A stretch of DNA of 64,000 bases. Source: Arenibacter certesii DSM 19833 (GTDB taxonomy: Bacteria > Bacteroidota > Bacteroidia > Flavobacteriales > Flavobacteriaceae). Under the pieces are notes generated by a model. It was not told the DNA's origin and did not search any database. It saw nothing but the letters and a program-made list of their open reading frames with translations. The position numbers and the translations under genes are program-made. The stretch is taken from NCBI RefSeq assembly GCF_000429545.1, contig NZ_AUCB01000015.1, positions 1-64,000 of the forward strand, in the 5' to 3' direction. Position 1 is the stretch's first letter, and every line of letters begins with the position of its first letter. Shown here one piece after another: positions 9,222-19,050 of the stretch.

Positions 9222-9803
9222 TTATTCCTTTTTTTTGATCAGTCCTTTGGTGAATTCATTTAGCGTTTCCACCTTTTCCTCAAAATCTCCTTTAATTGTT
9301 TTTCGGAATTCGCTAAGATTTTTCACTAGGTCATCTATATTTTCTGGGATTACATCCTCAAAAAACTGCCGTAAACGCTTAGCTGTTGTTGGAGATTTTC
9401 CATTGGTAGAAATAGCCACTTTTACATTTCCTTTGGTAACTATACTCCCCATATAAAAATCACAGAAGGGAGGGTTATCCGCAACGTTCACCAGTATCTG
9501 TCGGGCCCTACAATCATGGTACACCCGCTGATTAACTTCAGTATTATCCGTTGCAGCAATCACCATATGGCGCCCTTCCAAATATCTACTATGGTAAGCA
9601 TCTTTAATAATTTTAACGTGATGCTCTTTGGCAAGTGCTAAGGTATCTTCCAAATAATGAATTGCAATCATTTCTACCGTTGCCTTTGGGCTCGATTTCA
9701 ACAAAAAGGTCAGTTTTTCTAACCCTACATTTCCACCGCCAATAATAAGTATATTAAGTTGGGAAACTTTTAAAAAAATAGGGTACAATTCATTCCTTTC
9801 CAT
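9222..9803 (-). CDS. Siroheme synthase domain: precorrin-2 dehydrogenase/ferrochelatase (Met8-like)
   Basis: This 193-residue protein begins MERNELYPIFLKVSQLNILIIGGGNVGLEKLTFLL, a Rossmann NAD-binding loop. ATDNTEVNQ, VNVADNPPFCDFYMGS and ISTNGKSPTTAKRLR match the N-terminal half of CysG and yeast Met8. It should oxidise precorrin-2 to sirohydrochlorin and insert iron to make sirohaem for sulfite or nitrite reductase. The methyltransferase half of CysG is absent, as is normal for stand-alone forms. Its partners are not in the window. Confidence 0.9.
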   Translation of the reverse strand: MERNELYPIFLKVSQLNILIIGGGNVGLEKLTFLLKSSPKATVEMIAIHYLEDTLALAKEHHVKIIKDAYHSRYLEGRHMVIAATDNTEVNQRVYHDCRARQILVNVADNPPFCDFYMGSIVTKGNVKVAISTNGKSPTTAKRLRQFFEDVIPENIDDLVKNLSEFRKTIKGDFEEKVETLNEFTKGLIKKKE

Positions 9804-9910
9804 AACACTGCAATGAGTTAAAATATAGATGTTCTGTTTAGAATTATAAATGGGATGGCTATTTCACAAACCTCAACATCAAATCCCTTTTATGGCATTA
9901 GTCGATAACT

Positions 9911-10438
9911 TTATAAACGCAATGCAACCCCTATACTTACATTCGCCACTCCAAACCCTAATTCAGTAAAGGCTCCAAAATTTTCTGTAAAGTACCATCT
10001 ACCACCCACAAATGCACTTATAGCGAGCTCGTTTCCATACGTACCGGCCGCATAGTACGTATTATCATAGGACAACATATTGTATGCAAGCATGACACCT
10101 CCGTATACATCCAAATTGTCTATTTCCAAACCATTATAATGATATGCACCCCGTACTCCTAAAATAGTATAGTTCCATTTATCATTATTGTCAAATCTAT
10201 ATGATTTATGACCTAGATAACCTCCTAAGCTAACCACTCCCGGACCAGGAACATCCCACATCCCATATTCGTAACTAGCGCTAATGGAGGGTTTTTGGCT
10301 AAGGGATCCTACGGTATTAAAACTACCTCCTAGCCCAAATCCGACATTTACGACACTGGTTCCTTGGTTAAACTCTTGCCCAATAGCAAATGAGGTCAAA
10401 AAAAAGGCTATAACTACATAAAAAAATGACTTCTTCAT
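9911..10438 (-). CDS. Small outer-membrane beta-barrel protein, function unknown
   Basis: The 175-residue product starts with a clear signal peptide (MKKSFFYVVIAFFLTSFAIGQ). The rest is rich in Gly, Tyr and Asn with alternating patterns such as SISASYEYG, YTILGVRGAYHY, AISAFVGGRWYF and AFTELGFGVA. This fits an OmpA/OmpX-like eight-strand barrel. It stands alone between the sirohaem gene and the proBA terminator. I do not recognise a specific family or function. Confidence 0.7.
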   Translation of the reverse strand: MKKSFFYVVIAFFLTSFAIGQEFNQGTSVVNVGFGLGGSFNTVGSLSQKPSISASYEYGMWDVPGPGVVSLGGYLGHKSYRFDNNDKWNYTILGVRGAYHYNGLEIDNLDVYGGVMLAYNMLSYDNTYYAAGTYGNELAISAFVGGRWYFTENFGAFTELGFGVANVSIGVALRL

Positions 10439-10643
10439 TATTCTCTTCTAAGATTAATATCCAGCATTCGCTGGCTTTTCGGAGCGAAGATAATGAATAA
10501 TTAGGTCGATGGTATTACATCCTATATTCATTTCAGCACTAAAATAGTGCAAGGCGGGTTTAAAAATAACCTGTAGAAAAACGTGATTTTCAATTGTAGT
10601 TGGCCGAAAATACGCTTCTATCCTTCTAGAGAAAGACCAAAGT

Positions 10644-10689
10644 AAAAACGGCAGTCCACAACACTTCTGCCTGTGAAACCGCCGTTTTA
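10644..10689 (-). terminator. Terminator of the proC-proB-proA operon
   Basis: GCCGTTTT at 10681-10688 pairs with AAAACGGC at 10645-10652, and on the minus strand the 3' arm runs into a T5 tract. It lies about 30 bp after the proA stop. The long inner loop may hold a second GGCAG/CTGCC stem. Confidence 0.65.
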
Positions 10690-10717
10690 ATACTAAAACA
10701 TGACAACTAATGGATTC

Positions 10718-11917
10718 TTATTCCCTTATTTGCCCATTTCCGTACACGTAGTACTTATTGGTCACCAATTGCTCCAAGCCCAATGGCCCTCTATGATGTA
10801 ATTTATCAGTACTAATCGCTAATTCTGCTCCAACACCCATTTGTCCCCCATCAGTAAACCTTGTGGAGGCGTTGTGGTATACCGCAGCACTATCCACTTG
10901 GTCCATAAATTCGCCGGCCGTATTCTCATCCTTGGACATGATAGTTGCAGAATGCCCTCCAGAATATTTGTTGATGCGATCAATGGCATCGTCCAAACTT
11001 TCTACTGGAGAAACCACACATTTCATAGCCAAGAACTCTTCATACCAGATGGATTCATCCACAACCCTCTCATTGTCTTTAAGTACTTTAGCAGCATCAT
11101 TATCTACCAAGACGGAAACTCCTTGAGAGGAAAGCACCTCATTCAATTCCTTCATTTTATTAGGATAATCCTCTATATTGGCATTGATGAGGATTTTATC
11201 CAATGCATTACATGCCGAGATCTTATCGGTCTTAGCGTTGATGATTACTTTTAGACTTTGCGCCCAATCTGCTGTTTCGTCTACGTAAATAAAGTTGTTT
11301 CCACGACCACTTACCAAGACTGCACATTTAGCATGCTCCTTAACAAAGGCGATTAAACGTTCACCACCACGGGGAACAATTAAATCTAGCTTCTCGGTAG
11401 GGTTCCTAAGAAACTCTTGTGTTTCCTCACGGTTCATATGGAGTAACTTAATCCAGTCAGTGCCCAATCCGTTTTCTTTTAAAGCTTGGTGCCAACATGC
11501 TTCCAAGGCTATATTACTGTTAATAGCTTCTTTACCCCCTTTCAACAAAATTTTATTATTGGCCTTAAACGCAAGAACCGCTGCTTCTATAGTAACATCT
11601 GGTCTAGATTCATAGATGATCATAATGGTCCCAAAGGGAGCTGTTTTATTCTGAATCTTAAGCCCATTTTCTAGTTTTCTCTCCGATTTTATTTTCCCTA
11701 CAGGGTCCTCCTGATTGAGGATTTCATCTATAGCCCCAATCATTCCATCTACTTTCTTTTCGTCTACAATGAGTCTATCGTACATTGCTCTATCGGATTC
11801 ATCAAAGAGATCTAGATCTTTTTTATTCGCAGCTATAATCTCCTTTTTATTACGGTCCAAAATCTGCATCATGGACTGCAGTACTTTGTTCTTTATATCT
11901 GTATTTAATAGTTTCAT
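10718..11917 (-). CDS. proA: Gamma-glutamyl phosphate reductase (glutamate-5-semialdehyde dehydrogenase)
   Basis: The 399-residue enzyme reduces gamma-glutamyl phosphate with NADPH, the second step of proline synthesis. ALDH-superfamily features include IYESRPDVT, LLKGGKEAINSN, IVPRGGERLI and the catalytic Cys in TDKISACNALDK. HNASTRFTDGGQMGVGAELAIST is the family's C-terminal signature. It is the last gene of the proC-proB-proA operon, 40 bp after proB. Length is slightly below the usual 410-420 and the N-terminus is complete. Confidence 0.96.
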   Translation of the reverse strand: MKLLNTDIKNKVLQSMMQILDRNKKEIIAANKKDLDLFDESDRAMYDRLIVDEKKVDGMIGAIDEILNQEDPVGKIKSERKLENGLKIQNKTAPFGTIMIIYESRPDVTIEAAVLAFKANNKILLKGGKEAINSNIALEACWHQALKENGLGTDWIKLLHMNREETQEFLRNPTEKLDLIVPRGGERLIAFVKEHAKCAVLVSGRGNNFIYVDETADWAQSLKVIINAKTDKISACNALDKILINANIEDYPNKMKELNEVLSSQGVSVLVDNDAAKVLKDNERVVDESIWYEEFLAMKCVVSPVESLDDAIDRINKYSGGHSATIMSKDENTAGEFMDQVDSAAVYHNASTRFTDGGQMGVGAELAISTDKLHHRGPLGLEQLVTNKYYVYGNGQIRE

Positions 11918-11957
11918 ATTTAAATTTTATCTTCTATTCTACTTCTTATCTTATTAC

Positions 11958-12728
11958 TTATACGGTTACCTTGGTTCCAACACTTTTTCCTTCTACAATA
12001 TCCAGGATCACCCGTTTACTTTTCCCATTTGCTATAAAGGTCGGAATATTTTTTGAGGCGGTCTGCTTTGCTATATTTATTTTAGAGCCCATACCTCCTC
12101 TTCCTTCAGCTTCACCTTTAACGATGGTCTTCACATACTTTTCTACGTTCTCATCTACACTTACATTTTTTATAACCTCGGTCCCTTTTTCATCGGGATG
12201 ACCTGTGTAAAGTCCGTCTGTATCCGTCAATATAATCAGCTTATCGGCATTTATTAGTTCCGCTACAAGACTGGCCAATTCATCGTTATCGGAAAACATA
12301 GATTTAGTAAGTGAAACGGCATCATCTTCATTTGCGATAGGCACAACTCCCTCAGACATTAAACCTTCATAACAATTCACCATATTATCTCTGTGGCTCC
12401 CAGGATTAAAATCTCTTTTAGTCGCTAATACCTGGGCGCATTTCATTCCATAATCTTGAAAAATATTATAGTAATGACGCATCATTCGGGGTTGACCTAT
12501 AGCTGAATAAACCTGACGCCGAGTTGCCTTATCTGTAATCTGGCTTTCTCCCATTACTTCCATTCCCGCTATTACGGAACCAGAAGATACCAAAACGGTC
12601 ATAATATTACGTTCGTATAATTCTGCAATCTGTTGCACCAAATGATCAAGAACAGGCTTCACTATCCTATTGTCCTTATTGGTCATTACATTGGTACCTA
12701 CTTTTATAACTACTCTTTCTTTATACAT
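11958..12728 (-). CDS. proB: Glutamate 5-kinase, short form without PUA domain
   Basis: The 256-residue amino-acid kinase phosphorylates glutamate, the first and usually proline-inhibited step of proline synthesis. It begins YKERVVIKVGTNVMT, with SSGSVIAGM, ANEDDAVS, DNDELASLVA and LTDTDGLY in order. GRGGMGSKINIAKQTAS is the nucleotide-site signature. E. coli ProB has about 367 residues with a C-terminal PUA domain, whereas this one ends after the kinase domain. The proC stop and this start are 3 bp apart. Confidence 0.95.
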   Translation of the reverse strand: MYKERVVIKVGTNVMTNKDNRIVKPVLDHLVQQIAELYERNIMTVLVSSGSVIAGMEVMGESQITDKATRRQVYSAIGQPRMMRHYYNIFQDYGMKCAQVLATKRDFNPGSHRDNMVNCYEGLMSEGVVPIANEDDAVSLTKSMFSDNDELASLVAELINADKLIILTDTDGLYTGHPDEKGTEVIKNVSVDENVEKYVKTIVKGEAEGRGGMGSKINIAKQTASKNIPTFIANGKSKRVILDIVEGKSVGTKVTV

Positions 12729-12731
12729 ATC

Positions 12732-13535
12732 TTACTTTTCTTTACCTAGCTCAACTGCTCTGTTAAATGCAGAATATGCTGCTTCCTTTATAAGTTCCTT
12801 TACATTATTATCTTCCATAGAGTCCAAAGCTGCCCTTGTTGTGCCCCCTTTAGAAGCTACTCTATCCATCCACGAATTAGGAGAAAGATCGGACTGGTTA
12901 AACAAATCTACCGCCCCTTCAAAGGTCTTGCTTACTAAAACCTTGCTATCATTAGCGGTAAAGCCCATTTTTAAGGCTGCCTCCATCATACTTTGCATAA
13001 AGTAAAACACATATGCAGGACCACTACCGGATATTCCAGTAGAGGCATCAATAAACTTTTCGGTACTCACAAAAATGGATTTCCCTGTTGTATCCAATAA
13101 ACTTTCAATGGTCAACAGCTCTATTCTAGACACTTCCGTAGACGCTGTGTACGAAGTTACCCCCTTGCCTATCTGTGCTGGCAAGTTAGGCATTGCCCTA
13201 ACAATCTTCTGAATCCCCAAAGCCTCCTGCATAGTTCCTATGGTAACACCTGCCATAATGGAGATTATTATTTGATCCTCACTTAAAAAGGTTTTAATTT
13301 TCTTAAAAAGACCTTCGCAATGGTATGGTTTTACAGCAATGAAGATTAAATCTGCCTTAGGAAGGGCCTCCTCCAAATTGTCGTAAACATCAAAATGTGA
13401 AATCTTTTTTAAGGAGGTGGTCTTTTCAGAGGAATTGTCGAAGATCATTAACTTCTTCTTTAAAAGATTTGATTTCGACATAGACTCTGCATAGGTTAAT
13501 CCCATGTTACCCGCTCCAATTACTAATACTCTCAT
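12732..13535 (-). CDS. proC: Pyrroline-5-carboxylate reductase
   Basis: The 267-residue enzyme reduces pyrroline-5-carboxylate to proline. It begins MRVLVIGAGNMGLTYA with the Rossmann GxGxxG. IFIAVKPYH, IISIMAGVTI and VRAMPNLPAQIGKGVT follow. The C-terminal GISGSGPAYVFYFMQSM and VASKGGTTRAALDSME form the substrate-binding helical domain. It heads the proC-proB-proA operon, so the complete glutamate-to-proline path is encoded in one transcript. Confidence 0.96.
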   Translation of the reverse strand: MRVLVIGAGNMGLTYAESMSKSNLLKKKLMIFDNSSEKTTSLKKISHFDVYDNLEEALPKADLIFIAVKPYHCEGLFKKIKTFLSEDQIIISIMAGVTIGTMQEALGIQKIVRAMPNLPAQIGKGVTSYTASTEVSRIELLTIESLLDTTGKSIFVSTEKFIDASTGISGSGPAYVFYFMQSMMEAALKMGFTANDSKVLVSKTFEGAVDLFNQSDLSPNSWMDRVASKGGTTRAALDSMEDNNVKELIKEAAYSAFNRAVELGKEK

Positions 13536-14003
13536 GTAAAATTTTTAGTTAATACTTAATTTACACTACCATAATGCGCAAAAACAATGCGAAACCCCCT
13601 ATTAAACAATAGAGTTTATCTGTTGCTAATAAATTATCATAGTAAAAGCTTATAGTCATCGTGCATCAACCACTATAGCTAAGATAAGGAGTTTGGATAT
13701 ATATAAAAGATTTGGTCAGATACCCTTCTAATGCCATTTTTCACCTGACAAAATGCGATAAAGGCGGAAAGCACTTATCATCAAATCACAATTTGGCACA
13801 CACCTCTTGTTTTGACTTTTGATATATGAGATTTAAGTGTTACAAATTAGGCATACCAATGTATTCCTATTCCATTTTAAGAAGCTAAAACTATTACTCG
13901 TTGGGTATCGATTGGATTTAATCACCCATAAGTAAGTTTAACCTTATCCTTCTCTCAAAAAATATTTTATTGTTAATCGATTAGGGTATGGGCTGATAGC
14001 AGC
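13536..14003. other. 468-bp intergenic region (proC upstream / TRAP operon 3' end)
   Basis: This AT-rich region has no convincing ORF. It should hold the proC promoter, but no clear TAnnTTTG box was found. Near its end are a perfect 10-bp palindrome, TAATCGATTA (13974-13983), and a weak GGCTG/CAGCC hairpin just after the TRAP permease stop that may help termination. A partial CG-centred site, TATCGATTGG, lies at about 13906-13915. Confidence 0.5.
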
Positions 14004-15314
14004 CTATTCTATCAATCCAAATGCTCTTGGCAACCATAGGGATAACTCCGGAAAATAGGTGAGTAGCATTAAAACACCTGCCATCGCCCCCAACAGGGGC
14101 AATAATGGCTTTATTACTTTGGTCACCGGTACTTTGGCCACTCCACTACCAACAAATAGTAAAGTTCCTACAGGTGGAGTACATACCCCAATACAAAGAT
14201 TTAGCACTATAACCATTCCAAATTGCACTGGATGCATCCCTAATGCCATTACCACAGGCAGAAAAATTGGAGTGAAAATAAGTACCGCTGGAGTCATATC
14301 CATAAAGGTGCCTACTACCAATAAGGTTATATTGATAAAAAGCAGAACCAATAACGGATTTTTCACAGATTCTAATAAGAATCCCGTTAAGGATTGGGGA
14401 ATAGATTCAAATGAAAACAACCAGGACATAGCCATGGAAGTAGCTATTAGAAACATAACTATAGCTGTGGTCTTGGCACTTCGCAATATAACTGGCCTAA
14501 AATCGGAAAACTTTAACTCTCTATTTACAAAACCAAGTAATATAGCATATACTACCGCAATGGCGGCTGCTTCTGTAGCCGTGAAAATTCCCGCTACAAT
14601 ACCGCCCACCACAATAACCAAAAGGGTTAAACTTAATAGGGCATGCTTAAAATCTTGGAACAGCTTTTTAAAACTGACTCGTTTCTCTTTTGGTAATCCT
14701 TTTCTTAAGGCATAAACATAGACAACACCCATGATAGCCAACCCTACCAAAATACCAGGAATATAACCAGCAATAAATAGAGCTGCTACTGAAGCGGTCC
14801 CGCCACTGGCCAATGCAAAAATGATTAAAACATTGCTAGGCGGAATCAATAGTCCGGTAGTAGAGGAACTAATATTAACGGCAGCACTAAACTCCCTTGG
14901 GTAACCGTCTTTTTCCATTTTATCTGTTAACGTACTTCCTATAGCAGAGGCAGCAGCAATGGCAGATCCCGAAATTGCTCCAAATAACATGGCAGAAATA
15001 ATATTTACATAGGCTAAACCTCCAGGCAAACTTCCTATTAAGGATTTAGCAAATTCAATTAACCGATTCGCAATCCCTCCCCTATTCATAATTTCCCCCG
15101 CCAAAATAAAAAACGGAATAGCCAAAAGAGAAAAATTATCTATACCTATTGTCATTCTTTGACTCACCGTAGTAGTCGCCGGCAGATAGGAAATATTAAC
15201 CAATAAGGTTATGGTTGTAGAAATTCCAATGGCATAGGCCACAGGCACCCCATAGGCCAATAGTCCCAGAAAACTAACGAACAATACAAAAATACTTATA
15301 GTTTCAATGCTCAT
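14004..15314 (-). CDS. TRAP transporter large permease subunit (DctM family)
   Basis: The 436-residue protein is strongly hydrophobic with about 11-12 predicted membrane segments. NFSLLAIPFFILAGEIMNRGGIANRL, here the first conserved block, and SSSTTGLLIPPSNVLIIFALASGG are typical DctM signatures, with the repeat MDMTPAVLIFTPIFLPV near the end. It is the ion-coupled permease of a tripartite uptake system in the inner membrane. It overlaps dctQ by 11 bp. Next to UxuA and the mannonate oxidoreductase the likely substrate is a hexuronate, which is inference. Confidence 0.93.
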   Translation of the reverse strand: MSIETISIFVLFVSFLGLLAYGVPVAYAIGISTTITLLVNISYLPATTTVSQRMTIGIDNFSLLAIPFFILAGEIMNRGGIANRLIEFAKSLIGSLPGGLAYVNIISAMLFGAISGSAIAAASAIGSTLTDKMEKDGYPREFSAAVNISSSTTGLLIPPSNVLIIFALASGGTASVAALFIAGYIPGILVGLAIMGVVYVYALRKGLPKEKRVSFKKLFQDFKHALLSLTLLVIVVGGIVAGIFTATEAAAIAVVYAILLGFVNRELKFSDFRPVILRSAKTTAIVMFLIATSMAMSWLFSFESIPQSLTGFLLESVKNPLLVLLFINITLLVVGTFMDMTPAVLIFTPIFLPVVMALGMHPVQFGMVIVLNLCIGVCTPPVGTLLFVGSGVAKVPVTKVIKPLLPLLGAMAGVLMLLTYFPELSLWLPRAFGLIE

Positions 15315-15792
15315 TGCTATTGGGGTTAAAGGTTATTTTGATATGATATATGGAAAAGAATATAATGATGAGACCACAAAGAGGCACTATAGCGTAGACA
15401 TAGCCTAAAGGCACTAACAAAGCTGGTGACAACTGCCCTAATTTTAGGGTGATATACACCAAATTCCCACCGCCGATAACCATAACCACCAAGGCGAATA
15501 TGGCCATTATGACTTGAATAACCCTATGTCTTTTAAACTGCTTTTTGGGAGGGAGTTTGGCCAGTAGAAAATCCATGGAAAGATGCCCTTCTTTTTGGCC
15601 GTTTATATAAGCAGCACCCAAAACCGTTAACCAGATTAGGGAAAAACGTGCAAATTCTTCCGTGAAAGAACTAGATTGTCCTACCACATACCTAGAAACT
15701 ACCTGCCATACCACATCTAATACCAACAAACTAAATATAAGTACAAGCATTCCTTCAATGATCTTATTTAATGTATTATATATGGTTTGCAT
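15304..15792 (-). CDS. TRAP transporter small permease subunit (DctQ family)
   Basis: The 162-residue protein has four predicted membrane helices, starting at about residues 10-32. RYVVGQSSSFTEEFARFSLIWLTVLGAA is the classical DctQ motif with the conserved EE-AR-SLIW. It bridges the binding protein and DctM. Its start codon overlaps the dctP stop by one base and its end overlaps dctM, so the three are translationally coupled. Confidence 0.92.
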   Translation of the reverse strand: MQTIYNTLNKIIEGMLVLIFSLLVLDVVWQVVSRYVVGQSSSFTEEFARFSLIWLTVLGAAYINGQKEGHLSMDFLLAKLPPKKQFKRHRVIQVIMAIFALVVMVIGGGNLVYITLKLGQLSPALLVPLGYVYAIVPLCGLIIIFFSIYHIKITFNPNSNEH

Positions 15793-16787
15793 TAGTAGTC
15801 GTTAATTTGATCGATTATTTTTTTCATAGTTGGGTCTTTCAATAACGCTTCCATGATCGGTTTGGTTTTAGCTATAAACGGACTTTTATCCGGGTTATAG
15901 ATTTTTACATTGGCCTTTTTCAAGACTTCCATATTTTCTTTAACCGTTTCGCTCCAAAATACCTTTTGTTTTGCAACGCTCTCATCAGCAGCGGCCTGGA
16001 GCCATTCTTTTTCTTCTTCATTTAAAGTGTCCCAAAACTTTGTACCAACTACCACAACATCAGGAGTCATGGTATGCTCATCTACGGTATAAAACTTACA
16101 AATCTCATAGTGGTTAGAGGTTACAAAAGAAGGTACATTATTCTCAGCTCCATCCACTACCCGTTGCTGTAACGCTGTGTATAGTTCCCCGTAAGCCATA
16201 GGCGTGGCAGACCCTCCTAGATCATTCACCATGTTTACGGCCATTTGATCGTTCATTACCCTAATCTTTTTACCTTTTAAATCTTCCGGTGTCTTTATAA
16301 ACCCATCCAAGGTGTAAAAACTCCTAGCGCCAGCATCATAGAAACAAAGTCCCCGTAGCAGGTACTCACTACCGCCCTCTAAAATTTTCTTGCCTACCTC
16401 CCCTTCCAAAACACCAAACATATGTTTAGAATCCCTAAACAAATAAGGAATTCCCAACACCTTATATTCTGGTGCAAAACTAGACATGGAGGCAGCACTT
16501 ACCTTGGTCATAGCAACACTTCCTATTTGTAAAAGCTCTAACATCTCCCTTTCCGATCCCAATTGGCCATCTGGAAAGATTTTAATCTGTAATTTTCCTC
16601 CAGACTTCTCGTTAAGTATCTCTTGCATGGATAGAATTCCCTTATGTACAGGATGCGTAATAGGTAAGGAATGCGCAAATAACAATGTTTTATGTGAGGT
16701 ATTCTCGGAACAAGACATAATAAAAAGGCAAACTACAGCCCCTATTAATCCACACAATTTAAGTTTTACGATTTTAAATTCCCACAT
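15792..16787 (-). CDS. TRAP transporter solute-binding protein (DctP family)
   Basis: The 331-residue protein has an N-terminal hydrophobic segment ending LFIMSCSEN, a lipobox, so it is probably a lipoprotein anchored in the periplasm. LFAHSLPITHPVHKG and LKGKKIRVMNDQMAVNMV, with ALQQRVVDGAENNV, are standard DctP features. The conserved Arg in KKIRVMN usually salt-bridges the substrate carboxylate, consistent with a sugar acid. It follows uxuA by 146 bp and overlaps dctQ by one base. Confidence 0.92.
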   Translation of the reverse strand: MWEFKIVKLKLCGLIGAVVCLFIMSCSENTSHKTLLFAHSLPITHPVHKGILSMQEILNEKSGGKLQIKIFPDGQLGSEREMLELLQIGSVAMTKVSAASMSSFAPEYKVLGIPYLFRDSKHMFGVLEGEVGKKILEGGSEYLLRGLCFYDAGARSFYTLDGFIKTPEDLKGKKIRVMNDQMAVNMVNDLGGSATPMAYGELYTALQQRVVDGAENNVPSFVTSNHYEICKFYTVDEHTMTPDVVVVGTKFWDTLNEEEKEWLQAAADESVAKQKVFWSETVKENMEVLKKANVKIYNPDKSPFIAKTKPIMEALLKDPTMKKIIDQINDY

Positions 16788-16933
16788 ATTTTTTATATTA
16801 CGTTGCTAAAGATAACATCCTTAGCCTTTTAATTCTATAAAAACACTAAAACCCTTTTTTTAGAAGAGCTAGCCCCTTTAAAAAACTGATAATATTTTCC
16901 TCCCCTTCAATTACAGTTTTATTTGAAATTTAA

Positions 16934-18142
16934 TTACACCTCACCATCTGTCAACAACACCTCTCTAAGTCCCATTTCCAAACCATATAGCTGCGCCATT
17001 CCGATTCCACGACCTACAAGGGAGTACCCAGGATAAAAATCATCCATTCTTTTTTTATCATCCAATAATACGTGGCCGTGATCTGGTCTAACTGGTATGG
17101 CCACTTCACCAATTCCGCTTAGGTACCTTCTTTGCTGCTCTTTAATAAGTGCCCTCATAATCTTCCCCATAGGTATAGAACCATCCAAATGGGCTGCTTC
17201 ATAAAATTGACCACCTGCTTCACGGGTGACGTTTCTTAGATGTAAAAAGTGAATTTTTGGTCCAAAATCCTCAATAATTTTCAACAAATCGTTAGAATCG
17301 GTTGCCCCTAAAGAACCAGAACAAAAAGTTAGTCCGTTACTGGGCGATGAAACACAATTCAAAATAAATTTTAAGTCTTCATAGGTAGAAGCGATTCTTG
17401 GAATCCCAAAAACAGAGAACGGAGGATCATCTGGATGTAACGCCATTTTTATGCCCAATTTTTCTGCCTCTGGGATTATAGCTTTTAAAAAATAAGCCAA
17501 ATTATCCTTTAATTCATTTTTATTTATTCCACTTACCTCTTCCAAAGTAGACTTAAATAAAGAGATTGGAATTGCTTTTTTAGAGCCGGGCATTCCGGCT
17601 AAAATAGAATTTTTTAGCAAGGACAATTCCTGAGTTTCTAAACCGTTAAAATAGACCTCAGCGGCATTACATACTTCCTCACTGTACATCTCTTTGGCAT
17701 TTTCACGTTTTAAGATAAATAGATCAAAGGCCGCAATAGCAATGGGATCGTACAATAAGCTTATAGCCCCATTGGGAAGCTTATAACTTAAATTAGTACG
17801 TGTCCAATCTATAAGTTGCATAAAATTATAGCAGACAATCTTAATTTCTTGAGCAGCTAAATGCTCAAGAGTTTCTATATAGTTCTGAATGTATTTATCT
17901 CTTTCCGGCAACCCAAATTTAATGGCCTTATGAATATTTACACTTTCTACCACCGCCCATTTCAGTCCATGGGACGCTATCTCGCTTTTAATGGCTTGGA
18001 TTGTTTCGATAGGCCAAACTTCCCCCACTGGAATATTATGGCAGGCGGTTACCACTCCTTCGGCTCCAAGTTCTCGGATATCTTGCAAAGACACCCCAAA
18101 ATCAGGACCGAACCATCGCAATGTTTTTTTCAGATATTCCAT
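16934..18142 (-). CDS. uxuA: Mannonate dehydratase
   Basis: The 402-residue TIM-barrel enzyme dehydrates D-mannonate to 2-keto-3-deoxygluconate. Family features include MRWFGP-like KKTLRWFGPDFGVSL, VCYNFMQLIDWTRTNL, MALHPDDPP, LTFCSGSLG with the metal-binding Cys, and IHFLHLRNVTRE. The C-terminal VRPDHGHVLLDD and YSLVGRGIGMAQLYGL are typical. Length equals E. coli UxuA (about 394). It lies 3 bp after the SDR gene. No KDG kinase or aldolase is in the window, so the last steps must be encoded elsewhere. Confidence 0.96.
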   Translation of the reverse strand: MEYLKKTLRWFGPDFGVSLQDIRELGAEGVVTACHNIPVGEVWPIETIQAIKSEIASHGLKWAVVESVNIHKAIKFGLPERDKYIQNYIETLEHLAAQEIKIVCYNFMQLIDWTRTNLSYKLPNGAISLLYDPIAIAAFDLFILKRENAKEMYSEEVCNAAEVYFNGLETQELSLLKNSILAGMPGSKKAIPISLFKSTLEEVSGINKNELKDNLAYFLKAIIPEAEKLGIKMALHPDDPPFSVFGIPRIASTYEDLKFILNCVSSPSNGLTFCSGSLGATDSNDLLKIIEDFGPKIHFLHLRNVTREAGGQFYEAAHLDGSIPMGKIMRALIKEQQRRYLSGIGEVAIPVRPDHGHVLLDDKKRMDDFYPGYSLVGRGIGMAQLYGLEMGLREVLLTDGEV

Positions 18143-18145
18143 AGA

Positions 18146-18964
18146 TTACACCCCGGAGAAGGAACTAAAACCACCATCAATATCATATACGGTACCCGTA
18201 ACAAAGGAAGAAGCATCACTAAGTAGATAATGGACCATTCCATTAAGTTCCGAGGCATCTCCAAAGCGACCCATAGGTGTATTGCCAATTATTTTATTGC
18301 CCCTATCTGTGAAGGAACCGTCCTCGTTAGTTAAGAGGCGTCTATTTTGATTTCCAATAAAAAATCCTGGAGCGATAGCATTTACTCGGATCTTATCACT
18401 AAACTTAGAAGAAAGCTCGTTCGCCATCCATTTGGTAAATATATCTACACCTGCTTTGGCCAATGAATATCCTAGTACCCTGGAGATTGTCTGTTTGGCA
18501 GCCATGGAAGATATGTTTATAATGGATCCATGACCTTGGTCGGCCATGATCTTACTGAGCACTATTGTAGGCATAACCGTTCCCATAAGGTTAATATCGA
18601 CTACTTTTTGTGTATCCCCAATTTCTATATCGTAGATAGTTTGATCAGGTTTTAAAGTGGCTCCTGGTATATTACCACCTGCAAGATTTATTAACCCGTC
18701 TAATTTCCCAAACTGGGATAGAATCTTATCCCGCAAATCGGTCAATTCTTTTTCGCTCATCACATCAACAACAAAATAATGGGCATTATCGGAACCTTGA
18801 CTATTCAATTCCTTACATTTTTCTTCCAATTTATCTTGGGACCGACCTAATAATATCACTTTTGCCCCATTCTCTACCAAGTAGGTAGAAATGGATCCTC
18901 CTAAAGTTCCCGTTCCTCCGGATAACGCATAAATCTTATCTTTTATATTAAATAAATGACTCAT
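18146..18964 (-). CDS. SDR-family D-mannonate oxidoreductase (fructuronate reductase)
   Basis: The 272-residue cytoplasmic short-chain dehydrogenase has LSGGTGTLGGSIS (cofactor loop, about 14-26), NLAGGN, INISSMAA (catalytic Ser) and YSLAKAG (Tyr and Lys). The C-terminal VTGTVYDIDGGF is typical. Placed 3 bp before uxuA it should interconvert fructuronate and mannonate, doing the job of E. coli UxuB although unrelated to it in fold. The substrate is inferred from context; SDRs in uxuA operons are repeatedly annotated in this role. Confidence 0.85.
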   Translation of the reverse strand: MSHLFNIKDKIYALSGGTGTLGGSISTYLVENGAKVILLGRSQDKLEEKCKELNSQGSDNAHYFVVDVMSEKELTDLRDKILSQFGKLDGLINLAGGNIPGATLKPDQTIYDIEIGDTQKVVDINLMGTVMPTIVLSKIMADQGHGSIINISSMAAKQTISRVLGYSLAKAGVDIFTKWMANELSSKFSDKIRVNAIAPGFFIGNQNRRLLTNEDGSFTDRGNKIIGNTPMGRFGDASELNGMVHYLLSDASSFVTGTVYDIDGGFSSFSGV

Positions 18965-19050
18965 TGAATGTTGTTTTAGTTTGCTATTCCATATCTAAAT
19001 GGAAAATAATTTTTTCTTAAAGTTAATTCCTATTCTAGAGCTATAGACAC

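Noticed and set aside
10841-11254. 137-codon plus-strand frame opposite proA
   Set aside because: Antisense to an intact, motif-complete proA gene.
14059-14715. 218-codon plus-strand frame inside the TRAP permease gene
   Set aside because: It is antisense to a clearly conserved DctM gene and its translation is low-complexity Thr/Asn/Ile-rich, as expected from a shadow frame.
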